Shown here one piece after another: positions 8,799 to 18,600 of a stretch of 64,000 nucleotides of DNA; position 1 is the stretch's first letter; each line of letters starts with the position of its first letter. The translations under genes were made by a program, and so were the position numbers. The DNA comes from CAYFLR01 sp964343805. Lineage in GTDB: Bacteria > Bdellovibrionota_B > Oligoflexia > CAYFLR01. The stretch covers positions 62,001-126,000 of the forward strand of contig CAYFLR010000002.1 of NCBI GenBank assembly GCA_964343805.1, given 5' to 3'. A model generated the notes under the pieces. That model worked only from the letters and a program-made list of their open reading frames with translations, was not told the DNA's origin and ran no database searches.

Positions 8799-10538
8799 TT
8801 AATGCAGCTCTACCGCTATCCCATCAATATCAAAACCATACATTTCAAAATTATCGTCACTGACCACTTTGAGGATCATTGTATTTCCTGGAACGATAGG
8901 TGAAAAATCATTTTTAATCCGACGGCTTTGCTTGGCAATCAGCTCTCCCTCTCCGTTATAAAAGAGGACGTAGTCTCGGCTTTCAAAGCTAAAACGACTG
9001 AAATGGACAGCCATCCGTTTGGCATTTTCTACCTTGATAGTATAAGTTTTTTCCCAGTTAGCAGGGTATTTATGGGGGGTGGAAAGTTCATAGGGAAGAC
9101 GTTGCCAGTTATGGGGGTCATCAGGGTCTTTAGGAGCCGTTTGATTGGTTAAAGCATAATAAGCATCTGCGATAGCCCCTTTCTTTAAAAATTTCCTTAA
9201 AGAATATCGGGGGCGGGCTCCATTTACAATCCGTCTTTTGATCTCATCAGGCAGGAGGGTGGAGTCTTGAGCTAAAAGAAGAGCCGCAATTCCAGTGACA
9301 TGAGGTGCTGCCATAGATGTTCCTGACCAGCTTTCCAGACCATTCATAGTATTACTAAGAACCTCATGTCCAGGGGCAGCAATATCAACCGAGTTGGCAC
9401 CATAGCTGCTACCAAATGGATAGTTTGGGTGTTCATGATTCGACCATGTGACCAGGTTTCCTTCATTATTAATGGCTGCTACGGAAATAACATTATTGAG
9501 TTTATAGCTTGCTGGATAGAACCCTGCCTCATCATTCGTTGTGCCTTCATTTCCTGCAGCAGCAACAATCAAAATATGAGCCGCTTTGGCTCGTTCAATG
9601 GCTTCTCTAAGAGGGGTAACTTCGTAATCCTCTGTTTCATCATCGTCCTCATATCCCCAAGAGCAGTTTATAATTCTGGCCCCTTTTTCAATCGCATAAT
9701 CAATGCCTTGGATAGCAGCAGAGATATAGCCTTCATTATCTTGATCCAGCCACTTTAAAGCCATCATTTTAATATGTGAGTTAATGCCGGCAATCCCTAA
9801 ACTGTTATCTCCTTTAGCTCCAATCACACCGGCAATATGGGTTCCATGCCCGTGATTATCCATTGGTTCAGCAACTTCTTTACTGAAATCGTAGCCATAA
9901 ATATCATCTACATAGCCATTGTTATCATCATCTATCCCAGGGGCCCCATTTTGCTCTTCAATATTGACCCAAATATTATCCTTTAGATCTGGGTCGTGGT
10001 AATTAATTCCGGTATCAATAATAGCCACCAGAATATCACTGGAACCCTTGGTTATTTCCCATGCTTTTTCAATATTAATATCAATTCCTGGTGTTCCTTT
10101 GACTCCTGAGAGACGAGGTTGACCAGTATTTTTCATAGCCCATTGTTTAGGGTAAGCGGGATCATTCACCGGAGCAAAATAACTTAGAGGGGGTAAATTT
10201 AGTAAATTGGGAAAGGGTACCTCATGGGAGAAGCGGACTACTTTCTGCTTACGATGAATAAGCTTTTTATTTTTGACTACATAGAGAGCCCCAAACTGTT
10301 CTTTTAAAGTATTAATCCAAATTTTTTGTTCCGCTAAGGAGTCAAAAATTTTGCTTACCTTTACTAACTCACTTTTCCCTTTAAGAATCTTGAATTTATT
10401 GCTATTTAGGAGAGCTTCAAGTTCATGATTTGAATAAGATTGAGGGGATTTAGGGAGCTTAATGAGAAAGGAGGTTGTCCCTGCCATGAGATTTGACAAA
10501 AATAAACCTATTATTAGTAATGATAGAACCTTATTCAT
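8799..10538 (-). CDS. Secreted subtilisin-like serine protease (S8 family)
   Basis: 579-residue secreted endopeptidase. Signal peptide ~1-19, then a propeptide-like segment to ~120, then the S8 catalytic domain with all three active-site blocks: Asp175 in VAIIDTG, His231 in HGHGTHIAG, Ser408 in SGTSMAAPH. The oxyanion Asn330 (AAAGNEG) is also present. An Asp-rich loop (GIDDDNNGYVDD, ~201-212) suits calcium binding. The final ~100 residues resemble the beta-sandwich domains found after such proteases. The substrate is unknown; bulk extracellular or periplasmic protein hydrolysis is the simple reading and would fit a predatory or scavenging lifestyle (inference). It is transcribed away from the persulfide dioxygenase gene across a 279-base AT-rich gap that should hold both promoters. 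Confidence 0.93.
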   Translation of the reverse strand: MNKVLSLLIIGLFLSNLMAGTTSFLIKLPKSPQSYSNHELEALLNSNKFKILKGKSELVKVSKIFDSLAEQKIWINTLKEQFGALYVVKNKKLIHRKQKVVRFSHEVPFPNLLNLPPLSYFAPVNDPAYPKQWAMKNTGQPRLSGVKGTPGIDINIEKAWEITKGSSDILVAIIDTGINYHDPDLKDNIWVNIEEQNGAPGIDDDNNGYVDDIYGYDFSKEVAEPMDNHGHGTHIAGVIGAKGDNSLGIAGINSHIKMMALKWLDQDNEGYISAAIQGIDYAIEKGARIINCSWGYEDDDETEDYEVTPLREAIERAKAAHILIVAAAGNEGTTNDEAGFYPASYKLNNVISVAAINNEGNLVTWSNHEHPNYPFGSSYGANSVDIAAPGHEVLSNTMNGLESWSGTSMAAPHVTGIAALLLAQDSTLLPDEIKRRIVNGARPRYSLRKFLKKGAIADAYYALTNQTAPKDPDDPHNWQRLPYELSTPHKYPANWEKTYTIKVENAKRMAVHFSRFSFESRDYVLFYNGEGELIAKQSRRIKNDFSPIVPGNTMILKVVSDDNFEMYGFDIDGIAVELH

Positions 10539-10817
10539 TAAAATCTCTCCTCTGTTTTTCTATAACCATTTCATATGAAGGTTTTTTATAGCATGATTTT
10601 ATTTATAATCAAAATAAATTTATATAAAATATAAGTTATGCTTCTCTATAGCATTTAAATGGATAATTTATGGTAAAGCACCAATATTATAGTAACAATA
10701 AAAAAAATAAGGATCTAATTTCAGCTATTTGTAAATTAGTACTTGCTAATATTCTTAAATAGTAATAATATTTATTACTAGTAGGAACAAGTTGAATTGA
10801 ATAAATGGAGGTTCAAA

Positions 10818-11258
10818 ATGGTACAAGTCAAACAACATTATTTAGGATGTTTAGCTCAAGCGAGCTATGTAATTATAAGTGAAGGAAAAGGTTTCATCAT
10901 CGACCCACGTCGTGATGTTGAAATTTATATGAGAGAATCAGAAGAGTTAGAATATGAAATCAATGGGGTCATGTTAACCCATATTCATGCTGACTTTGTA
11001 GCAGGTCATCAAGCCCTTAGTAAATACACAAAGGCCCCTATTTATATAGGAAAACAGGGTAATGCGGCCTATGACCATATTGCTGTTGAGGACGGAATGA
11101 CTTTAGAATTTGGAAAGGCTCGGTTAGAGTTTCTAGAAACTCCAGGGCATACACCAGGTGATGTTTCTATCGTTCTTTATGATCTCAGTGAGTCTGCAAC
11201 TAAACCCAAAGCAGTTTTTACGGGCGATACACTATTTAATGGTGGCAGCCGGTTTTAA
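10818..11258 (+). CDS. Persulfide dioxygenase (MBL fold), N-terminal part of a frameshifted gene
   Basis: Metallo-beta-lactamase-fold domain of the ETHE1/persulfide dioxygenase group, which oxidises glutathione persulfide to sulfite. Metal ligands are visible: His55, His57, Asp59 and His64-region in THIHADFVAGH, His111 in ETPGHTPGD, Asp137 in FTGDTLF. Start ATG 10818 has GGAGG eight bases upstream. The frame stops at 11258, immediately after TGDTLFNGGSRF, where the family normally continues IGDVGRPD. The rest of the protein resumes in another frame (11239-12207). The join lacks several conserved residues as well as the frame, so a small deletion is likely. Followed in the other frame by two rhodanese domains, as in MBL-rhodanese fusions. 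Confidence 0.85.
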   Translation: MVQVKQHYLGCLAQASYVIISEGKGFIIDPRRDVEIYMRESEELEYEINGVMLTHIHADFVAGHQALSKYTKAPIYIGKQGNAAYDHIAVEDGMTLEFGKARLEFLETPGHTPGDVSIVLYDLSESATKPKAVFTGDTLFNGGSRF

Positions 11259-12207
11259 AGCAGAAGATTTAGCTGATCAACTCTTCGATTCATTACATCA
11301 AAAGCTGATGAAACTTCCTGATGAGACAATCCTTTACCCTGGTCATGGACAAGGATCACTCTGTGGTAAGAAACTATGCGGCAGCACAGTTAGTACAATT
11401 GGTGTCCAAAGAGAAAGCAATCAGGTTCTACAAATTAAAGACAGAGCTGAATTTGTTAAATCAATCACATCAAATCAAGCATTTGCCCCTAAATACTTTG
11501 GTATGGATGCCAAAATCAACCAACAAGGTGCAAAGCATGATATTGGTGAATTGATGGAAATTGTGAAGCCCATGGAACTAGAAGAATTTAAGGCCGCTAT
11601 TGAAAGCGGTGAGTTTAACCTACTTGACTCAAGAGACTCTTTTGACTTTTCAGATAGTTTCATCCCTGGTTTTACCAATGTCTGCCTTGATGGGAAATTT
11701 GCTACTTGGTCAGGTATATTGATGGATCTTTCCAAGCCGATAATCTTTGTGGCAGATGATGAAGAGCATGAAGAAACAATAATTCGTTTAGCGAGAGTTG
11801 GATTGGATAATATTCATGGATATCTCAAGGGAGGCATGGAAGCTTGGGAAGAGAAGTATGATAATACCATGTCTTTTAAAAGATATAGTGCCATGAAGTC
11901 ACTCAATCTCATGTTAAAAGATAAATTTGCTAATGTAATAGACATTCGAGCAGAGCAAGAGTTAGAAGCCGAAGGATCCATTGCCGGTTCTGAACACTTT
12001 GATTTAGTAAACTTCATGGATGAATTTGAAACCAAGTTTGCTAACAAAGAAGAACCTATTTTACTGTTTTGTAAAAATGGATATCGATCTGCCACCGCCA
12101 TTAGCCTCTTGAAAAATAAAGGTTATGGGAATATATATGATATTCGTGGTGGCTATGAAAGCTGGAAGGCTTCCGGCCTGCCTATCGATCAAGACATCGA
12201 AGGCTAG
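11239..12207 (+). CDS. Persulfide dioxygenase C-terminal lobe plus two rhodanese domains (shifted frame)
   Basis: Continuation of the preceding gene: DLADQLFDSLHQKLMKLPD, YPGHGQGSLCGK and the STIG.Q..SN signature of the persulfide dioxygenase C-terminus, then two rhodanese modules. The first (~residues 115-210 of this frame) has an acidic loop (VADDEEHEE) where the catalytic Cys should be and is probably non-catalytic. The second (~240-318) has the active-site loop CKNGYRS and should carry sulfane sulfur. In family members this arrangement couples persulfide oxidation to sulfur transfer. The real boundary is around 11245-11255; the ATG at 11239 has no ribosome site and is only the first Met in the frame. 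The stop is directly followed by a large hairpin element. Confidence 0.8.
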   Translation: MVAAGFKAEDLADQLFDSLHQKLMKLPDETILYPGHGQGSLCGKKLCGSTVSTIGVQRESNQVLQIKDRAEFVKSITSNQAFAPKYFGMDAKINQQGAKHDIGELMEIVKPMELEEFKAAIESGEFNLLDSRDSFDFSDSFIPGFTNVCLDGKFATWSGILMDLSKPIIFVADDEEHEETIIRLARVGLDNIHGYLKGGMEAWEEKYDNTMSFKRYSAMKSLNLMLKDKFANVIDIRAEQELEAEGSIAGSEHFDLVNFMDEFETKFANKEEPILLFCKNGYRSATAISLLKNKGYGNIYDIRGGYESWKASGLPIDQDIEG

Positions 12208-12335
12208 TTTTGGCGTCCATAAACGAACATCTACTTTGTTAGCCAAAAAAATCGTATCGAATCCGTACTAAGTTCGTACTGTCTTCTCACGATTTTTTTA
12301 GCTGCCTTGTAGATGCCCGTTTCTGTTAGCCAAAA
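12208..12335 (+). repeat. ~128-nt structured hairpin element, copy 1
   Basis: Starts at the base after the rhodanese stop codon. Nested stems are visible: TTTTGGC (12208-12214) with GCCAAAA (12329-12335); AAACG (12221) with CGTTT (12318); CATCTAC (12228) with GTAGATG (12309); AAAAAAATCGT (12245-12255) with ACGATTTTTTT (12289-12299); and an apical GTAC/GTAC pair around a 7-base loop (12269-12275). The whole element recurs at 50712-50838 with compensatory changes in the stems. There is no T-run at its 3' end. Function unknown: a structured RNA, a 3'-end processing or protection element, or a small palindromic mobile repeat. Confidence 0.75.
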
Positions 12336-12413
12336 CTTTAGGCTTATAAATGGTACTTTCACTACGTTGTCTTAAAAAACTACTATGTAGGCTGTTTAAA
12401 TTTGGAGGAAGTG

Positions 12414-12881
12414 ATGATTGAAGAAGGAAAAAAGGCACCTGATTTTAAATTAATTAATCAGTCAGGAGAGACGGTTCAATTGAAAGAGTTTAAGGGAAAG
12501 AAGAACGTCGTACTCTACTTTTACCCCAAAGCTATGACTCCGGGTTGTACTACCCAAGCTTGTGGACTTCGTGATGTCAATAAGGAGTTAGAAGATTTAG
12601 ATACCGTGGTTTTAGGAGTGAGTCCGGACTCACCGTCTCGTCTGGAAAAATTCATCGGCAAACAGGATCTGAATTTTACCCTGCTTTCAGATGAAGACCA
12701 TCAGGTGGCTGAAGATTACGGTGTTTGGCAACTGAAAAAGAATTATGGCAGAGAGTATATGGGAATTGTTCGCACCACCTTCGTGATCAGTAAGCAAGGA
12801 AAGCTTCATAAAGTTCTCAAAAAGTTTAAGACCAAAGATCACCACGAGGTGGTTATGGATGTTATTAAGCAGATGGATTAG
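12414..12881 (+). CDS. bcp: Thioredoxin-dependent peroxiredoxin, BCP family
   Basis: 155-residue peroxiredoxin that reduces hydrogen and organic peroxides in the cytoplasm using thioredoxin. The active-site block TPGCTTQACGLRD gives peroxidatic Cys45 and resolving Cys50, the same spacing and numbering as E. coli Bcp. FTLLSDEDHQVAEDYGVW and the C-terminal RTTFVISKQGK segment also match the family along its full length. Start chosen at ATG 12414, behind GGAGGA; a GTG at 12411 and a TTG at 12402 are in frame but less well placed. It converges with the AEC transporter gene, the two stops overlapping by 4 bases. Placement after a persulfide dioxygenase suggests a stress-related neighbourhood, but the hairpin element lies between them. 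Confidence 0.93.
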   Translation: MIEEGKKAPDFKLINQSGETVQLKEFKGKKNVVLYFYPKAMTPGCTTQACGLRDVNKELEDLDTVVLGVSPDSPSRLEKFIGKQDLNFTLLSDEDHQVAEDYGVWQLKKNYGREYMGIVRTTFVISKQGKLHKVLKKFKTKDHHEVVMDVIKQMD

Positions 12882-13819
12882 AACTTGCCTGGAAAAAAGG
12901 TGTTAAATAAGAGAATGATCAGAGGAAAAGATCCAATAGCTGTCAAAAAGCTAAAGAGAAGTAACTGATTGGCAATATTGCGATCCCCTCCCTCTTTCTC
13001 CACCATGATTGGTACAAAGGTGAGGGGAGGAGAGGCTGCTTGTAAGATGATGATGAAAGCAATCATAATGGGCGGCTTGATTATGAGAATAAGAATTAAG
13101 AATAAGAGTGGAAATAAAAAGTTTTTCACCGCTACAAATTTGAGTATAGCCTTCCAATGAAAAGTGCTTCTGCGCTTCAAATCAAGATAAATATTCCCGC
13201 CAATAATTAAGAAAATGATAGGGATGGTTATCTGTCCTACCATTTTGATGGCTCCTTTCATGAAAAGAGGAATCCAATTATGTGCTCCAATTAGAACCAG
13301 TAGGACTGCTAAAACGGTCCCTAATGTCGTGGGATTAGAGATACTGAACCAGTTAAATTTGACAGTTTTATGGGAAAGGAGTTGGGGCAATAGGAAAAAG
13401 AAGTAGATGGGATAGGCCACTACAAATAAGAAAAGATAGACCAAGATGATATGATTTGGACCAAACATACTACTCAGCATGGAGACCGGAAAAAAGATGG
13501 AGTTCTGAAAAAGTAAAGAGACTAAAAACTCCTTTCTGATTTTGGGATTCACCCACCAAGAACAGGGAAAAACTAAAGCAACGGTGAGTAGGGTAAAACC
13601 AAGCCACCAAAGAGGGAGGAGCCACCAGTCTGTCATGACCTCTGGATTAAAATGATTGATCACATTGGTGAAAATCATGCAAGGGAGGGCAATCTCAATG
13701 GCGAGTGTTATGAGAGGGGGAAATAATTTTTCAGATACTATTTTACGGTTCATAACCCAGAAGCCGAGAATGCCTAGAGATAGTAAGGTAGCGACAGCTT
13801 GAAAAGATTCTACTAACAT
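12878..13819 (-). CDS. AEC (auxin efflux carrier-type) transporter
   Basis: 313-residue, strongly hydrophobic protein with about ten transmembrane helices in two five-helix halves. The features fit the AEC family: an N-terminal half with PPLITLAIEIALPCMIFTNV, a central break, and a C-terminal half with GGNIYLDLKRR and PPLTFVPIMVEKEGGD, where helix-breaking prolines form the crossover. Bacterial AEC proteins move organic acids such as malate, or unknown anions; the substrate cannot be read here. Inner membrane. It is divergent from the hcp gene, sharing a 130-base gap with an FNR-type dyad, so it could be co-regulated. Confidence 0.8.
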   Translation of the reverse strand: MLVESFQAVATLLSLGILGFWVMNRKIVSEKLFPPLITLAIEIALPCMIFTNVINHFNPEVMTDWWLLPLWWLGFTLLTVALVFPCSWWVNPKIRKEFLVSLLFQNSIFFPVSMLSSMFGPNHIILVYLFLFVVAYPIYFFFLLPQLLSHKTVKFNWFSISNPTTLGTVLAVLLVLIGAHNWIPLFMKGAIKMVGQITIPIIFLIIGGNIYLDLKRRSTFHWKAILKFVAVKNFLFPLLFLILILIIKPPIMIAFIIILQAASPPLTFVPIMVEKEGGDRNIANQLLLFSFLTAIGSFPLIILLFNTFFPGKF

Positions 13820-13853
13820 GTGAGTCCTTATATTTTCTAATAACTGGCATTAA

Positions 13854-13867
13854 TTGACTTAAGTCAA
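13854..13867. promoter_or_regulatory. FNR/CRP-superfamily binding site, TTGACTTAAGTCAA
   Basis: Perfect 14-base palindrome of the form TTGAC-N4-GTCAA, close to the FNR consensus TTGAT-N4-ATCAA. Its centre lies 41.5 bases before a start point that would fit a TACTTT -10 hexamer at 13890-13895, the classic activating position, upstream of hcp. Nitrosative-stress or anaerobic control of hcp by FNR-family regulators is well known; which regulator acts here is not shown. It also lies 35 bases before the AEC start on the other strand. Confidence 0.6.
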
Positions 13868-13949
13868 GGTTTCTTCCCTCAGCATAGCATACTTTAAATA
13901 AGGTTAATTAAAATCTTTAGTTTTATAAATATACGTTCAGGAGGTCCTC

Positions 13950-15614
13950 ATGTTTTGTAATCAGTGTCAAGAAGCTGCTCGTAATGAAGGTTGTGAAAAG
14001 GTCGGTGTTTGTGGAAAAAGTGATGAAACTGCCATTATGCAAGATGTGCTCATTTATGTTACATCCGGCTTGTCTTATTGGAATAACCGGCTCAACGGGA
14101 TGGAAGTCTTTAATCCCGATATTGATAATCGTATTAACCAGCTTCTTTTTACCACAATTACTAACGTCAATTTTGATTTAGACCGACTCCAAGAACTCGT
14201 GGAAGAGGTTCTCCATCTACGTAGTCAACAAATGGAAAGGTTCTTAAATGAGTACAAAAAGAGAGAAGATAGGGAATTTGATGAACAAGTTCCAGATGCA
14301 GCTACCTGTAGTTTAAGTACTGATAAAGAGTCTTTGCTAGAAAAAGGTCGAGAAACCAGCTTTGTTAAAAGTTCAGATAAAGACATGGCCTCTTTGAAGC
14401 AACTTTTACTGCATGGTCTAAAAGGCATGGCCGCTTATACTCATCATGCTTATCGTTTAGGCTTTATAAATAATGAAGTAGATCGGTTTGTGCAAAGAGC
14501 CTTTGCTGAAATTCCTAAGAGCGGATCTTCTATGGATCATGTACTTGGTTTGGTGATGGAAACCGGTGAGAAAGCAGTAAGTGCCATGCAGTTAGTTGAT
14601 CAAGCTCACAATGAAACCTTTGGTACACCAGAAGTTACTACCGTTTCAACCGGTACTAAAAAAGGTCCTGCGATTCTAGTTTCAGGGCATGATTTAAGAG
14701 ATCTGGAAGAGTTATTAGAGCAAACTAAGAAGACCAACATTAATATATATACTCATGGCGAAATGTTGCCTGCTCATGCTTATCCACGATTTAAAAAGTA
14801 CACCCATTTAGCTGGAAATTGGGGAAGTGCTTGGCATAATCAACAAAAAGAATTTACCGACTTTCCTGGCCCGATTGTAATGACTACAAATTGTATAGTC
14901 GAACCTAAGGAGAGTTACAAAAATAGGATTTTTACCACGGGTTTAGTGGGTTTTAGCGGAGTGACTCATCTCCCTGAAAAAGGTCAAAATGAGTCCAAGG
15001 ATTTTAGTAAGGTCATATCTATGGCCTCCAGCTGTGAAGAATTAAAAGAACAATCTGGTAAGGAACTCACAATCGGTTTTGCCCATGAAACTGTCATGAG
15101 TGTTGCAGATAAAGTTATCGATGCGGTCAAAGCCGGAGCCTTGAAAAGATTTGTTGTTATGGCTGGATGTGATGGACGTCATAAGAGTCGTGATTATTAC
15201 AGGCAAGTGGCTCAAAAGCTGCCTCTGGATACAGTGATTCTTACTGCGGGCTGTGCTAAATATAGGTATAATGACCTAGATCTTGGTGATATCGGGGGAA
15301 TTCCTCGCTTACTAGATGCTGGACAATGTAATGATAGCTATTCCTTAGCTTTAGTAGCGTTAAAGTTAAAAGATGCCTTTGGTCTAGACGACATTAACCA
15401 GCTTCCCATATCTTATGATATTGCTTGGTATGAGCAGAAAGCGGTTACAGTCTTATTAGCTCTCCTCCATCTTGGTGTTAAGGGAATTAGAGTTGGTCCA
15501 ACTCTTCCTGCCTTTTTATCTCCAACCATAGCAGAAACTTTGATAGAAAAGTTCGACCTTAAGGGTATTGGTGGAGTAGATGATGATATTACAGCAATGA
15601 TGGCAGGAAAATAG
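13950..15614 (+). CDS. hcp: Hybrid-cluster protein (hydroxylamine/NO reductase)
   Basis: 554-residue hybrid-cluster (prismane) protein, a cytoplasmic Fe-S-O enzyme linked to NO detoxification and, in vitro, hydroxylamine reduction. The N-terminus MFCNQCQEAARNEGCEKVGVC supplies Cys3, Cys6, Cys15 and Cys21 for the proximal cluster. The later motifs needed for the hybrid cluster are present: GHDLRDLEELLEQ, the His/Glu stretch THGEMLPAHAYP, NCIVEP, AGCDGR and LTAGCAKYRYN. The length is that of the full-size class. Start ATG with AGGAGG 6 bases upstream. An FNR-type palindrome lies 82 bases before it. No Hcr-type reductase is adjacent. A protein with the hybrid-cluster-associated DUF1858 domain is encoded at 23654. 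Confidence 0.97.
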   Translation: MFCNQCQEAARNEGCEKVGVCGKSDETAIMQDVLIYVTSGLSYWNNRLNGMEVFNPDIDNRINQLLFTTITNVNFDLDRLQELVEEVLHLRSQQMERFLNEYKKREDREFDEQVPDAATCSLSTDKESLLEKGRETSFVKSSDKDMASLKQLLLHGLKGMAAYTHHAYRLGFINNEVDRFVQRAFAEIPKSGSSMDHVLGLVMETGEKAVSAMQLVDQAHNETFGTPEVTTVSTGTKKGPAILVSGHDLRDLEELLEQTKKTNINIYTHGEMLPAHAYPRFKKYTHLAGNWGSAWHNQQKEFTDFPGPIVMTTNCIVEPKESYKNRIFTTGLVGFSGVTHLPEKGQNESKDFSKVISMASSCEELKEQSGKELTIGFAHETVMSVADKVIDAVKAGALKRFVVMAGCDGRHKSRDYYRQVAQKLPLDTVILTAGCAKYRYNDLDLGDIGGIPRLLDAGQCNDSYSLALVALKLKDAFGLDDINQLPISYDIAWYEQKAVTVLLALLHLGVKGIRVGPTLPAFLSPTIAETLIEKFDLKGIGGVDDDITAMMAGK

Positions 15615-15628
15615 TCATCTATGATATA

Positions 15629-18600
15629 ATGAGTCTCATGGGAAAAATGTTTTTTTTGGGGCTCATTTATCTATTTGCATTATGCTATGCCCCTTTTACA
15701 TATGCTGCTAGTAGTCATTTTGTAAGTGACCCTCCAGAGCCCATCCTGGTGGAAGAGGGGACCGGTTCTATCACCCTTGATCCTCACGCTCAAATTCTAG
15801 AAGATCCCACAGGAAAACTTACATTAAATGAGATTCTGAAAAGTTCAAATATCGAGTTTAAATATGATAAGGGTCAGGCACTCAACTTTGGTTATACAGA
15901 GAGTAGTTACTGGATTCGGTTTTCTTTATTTAACCCTGGTAATGAAAAGAAAGAGCGCTATGTTTGGCTCAATAACTCAATTCTTGACTTTATTCATTTT
16001 TATGTTGTAGATGAAAACAATTTCCCTAAGAAAGCTATCCTAACCGGTCTTTCTGCCTCTAATGAATCAAAGGATGTGAATGATACTCTCTATGGTTTTC
16101 GTCTCCACCTACCACCAGAATCCACTCGCACTGTCTATATGCGGTTTGCTAGTGACGGCCCGCTCATCATTCCGCTTAAACTTTATGACTTTGCCTCCAT
16201 AGTTGATAATAAATTTAAACGGAAGCTGTTGTTGGGCCTGATATATGGGGCTCTCTTCATTATGATGGTTTATAATTTATTACTTTACTTTCGTTTGAGA
16301 CAGTTATCCTATCTTTTTTATGTACTATCCAACCTCAGTCTCACGCTTTTCTTAGCTTCTACGGAAGGTGTTGCTACCATGTTTTTATGGCCTGGAGCTC
16401 CCGTAATCAGTAAATATCTTGCCGCTTTAATGCCGTGTTTTATTTTGCCAGCCTTACTTTATTTTTCTAAACATTTTTTATCCATTGATTCATCTCACTC
16501 GCCTCGTTTAGTCAAGTGGATCAATGGCTTTTCAATATTTTGTTTAGTCTATGCCGCTCTGTTTTTCTTTATCCATATGAAAATTCTGATTCCACCTCAA
16601 AATTTATTGGTGGTTGTGGGACTCACTATTTTGATTGGTGCGGGGGTTTCTAGCTGGAGAAGAGGTTATCGAGCTGCTCGACTCTATTTGATTTCTTGGA
16701 TGGGCTTCTTTATTGGGGCTCTCTTTTTTGTCTTTATTGACTTAGGCTGGATGGCTTATAATATGCTGGCCCATTTCAGCTTCCATTTAGGAATTGTATT
16801 TCAACTTTCTATGCTGGCACTGGCTTTAGCAGATAAGATTCTCATCATTCAACAGGAGAAAGAGAGTGCCCAGGCAGAGTCTATCCGACTTAAAAAAGAG
16901 GCCATAGACAATTTAATGAAAGCAGATCGGATTAAGGATATGTTCCTAGCCAATACATCCCATGAGCTTAGAACACCTCTTCATGGGATCATGGGCTTAA
17001 CCGAGTCTCTTTTACGAGAAGCTAAAGATGAATGGGGAGAATGGTATAAATCTAATCTTAACCTCATTCATATGAGTGCAAAAAGACTCACTTCTCTGGT
17101 TAATGACATCCTAGATTTTTCTAAGATGAAAGAACAAGAGATTCAGTTGGATTTAAGTAATGTGGATCTACACCAATTGATGGAGAGCATGCTTCCTTTA
17201 TTGCAAACCTTAATCAAAGGTAAGCAGGTTCAACTAAAAAACGAGATTCCTCAGGATCTTTCCCTGGTGCGGGCAGATGTAAGTCGCCTCCACCAAATCT
17301 TACTGAATCTGCTTGGAAATGCAATTAAGTTCACCGATCAAGGTGAAGTGACGGTGAGAGCTCATAAGGACTCTGCTGGTCTGATTCGAATTGAAATTGA
17401 GGACAGTGGAGTGGGAATTGAGTCAGATGATTTAGCTGGAATCTTTAATGCCTTTGAGCAGATTGATGCTGATAGTAACCGGAAATACGGTGGGACAGGG
17501 TTAGGACTAAGTATTACCAAACAGTTAGTAGAACTCCATGGGGGATCCATCGAAGTAGAATCAACGGTAGGAAAAGGAAGTCTTTTTACTTTTTCATTAC
17601 CCGTTCCTACTGAAGAAGAAAGTAAACAAGAAAAATCAGTTAAGAAAGATCTAATTAAGCAGACAGAGCAAAAAGCCCATGCCCCCATTTCTTTCATGGA
17701 CACATCAGAAAATAAAAACCTTACTATTTTATTAGTTGATGATGAAATGATTAATCTACAGGTACTTTGGAATCATTTAAGTCATAGTAATTTTCATTTA
17801 GTAGGTAAAGAAAGTGGCATTGCTGCTCTCGATTATATTCAAAATAATGACCCGGTAGATCTCGTCCTCCTGGACGTGATGATGCCTTTGATGGATGGCT
17901 TCGAGGTCTGTGAAAAACTAAGAATGAAGTTTAATCCGACGGACCTTCCTATCATTATGTTGACCGCGAAAAATATGGATGAAGATATTATCAGGGGGCT
18001 ATCTTTAGGTGCGAATGATTACATAACTAAGCCCTTCAGTCGGGATGTCCTGATGGCTCGTATCGAAACCCAATTGGTGATTTCCCAATTGGCTCAAAAG
18101 CTGGTTCGTCTGAATGCCAATCTGGAAAATTTAGTATTAGAAAGAACAAAGAAGCTTGAAGAAGAAATGGAAGTTCGAAAGGTGGCAGAAAACAAGCGAG
18201 AAGAGATGAGGGTTCAGGCGATGCAGTCAGCTCATTTAGCCTCGATTGGAACTCTTGCATCAGGAGTTGCCCATGAGCTAAACAATCCTCTGGTAACCGT
18301 ATTAGGGCAAGCTAAACTTATTCAAAGCAAAACTGAGGAAGTGGAAACAAATGATTATATTCTTCGGGCGAGAAAAATAGTTGAGGCTGCTGATCGTATG
18401 CAGAGAATCATTGCCCACTTACAACAGTTAGCAGTGAAAACAGGAAATGAGTCCATGGGGGGTGAATCCTTAAGTGAGATCCTCGAAGGTGTATTACTAT
18501 TATTCAAAACATTGCTAGAAAAAAATAATATTAAAGTTTTATTAGAGTTGCATAACGACTTGCCCAACATATCCGCAGAGAGAGCAAAATTAGAGAATGC

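Noticed and set aside
12208..12335. Hairpin element as an intrinsic terminator
   Set aside because: No T-run follows the outer stem in either copy, the structure is far longer than a terminator, and copy 2 is followed by separate, proper terminators.
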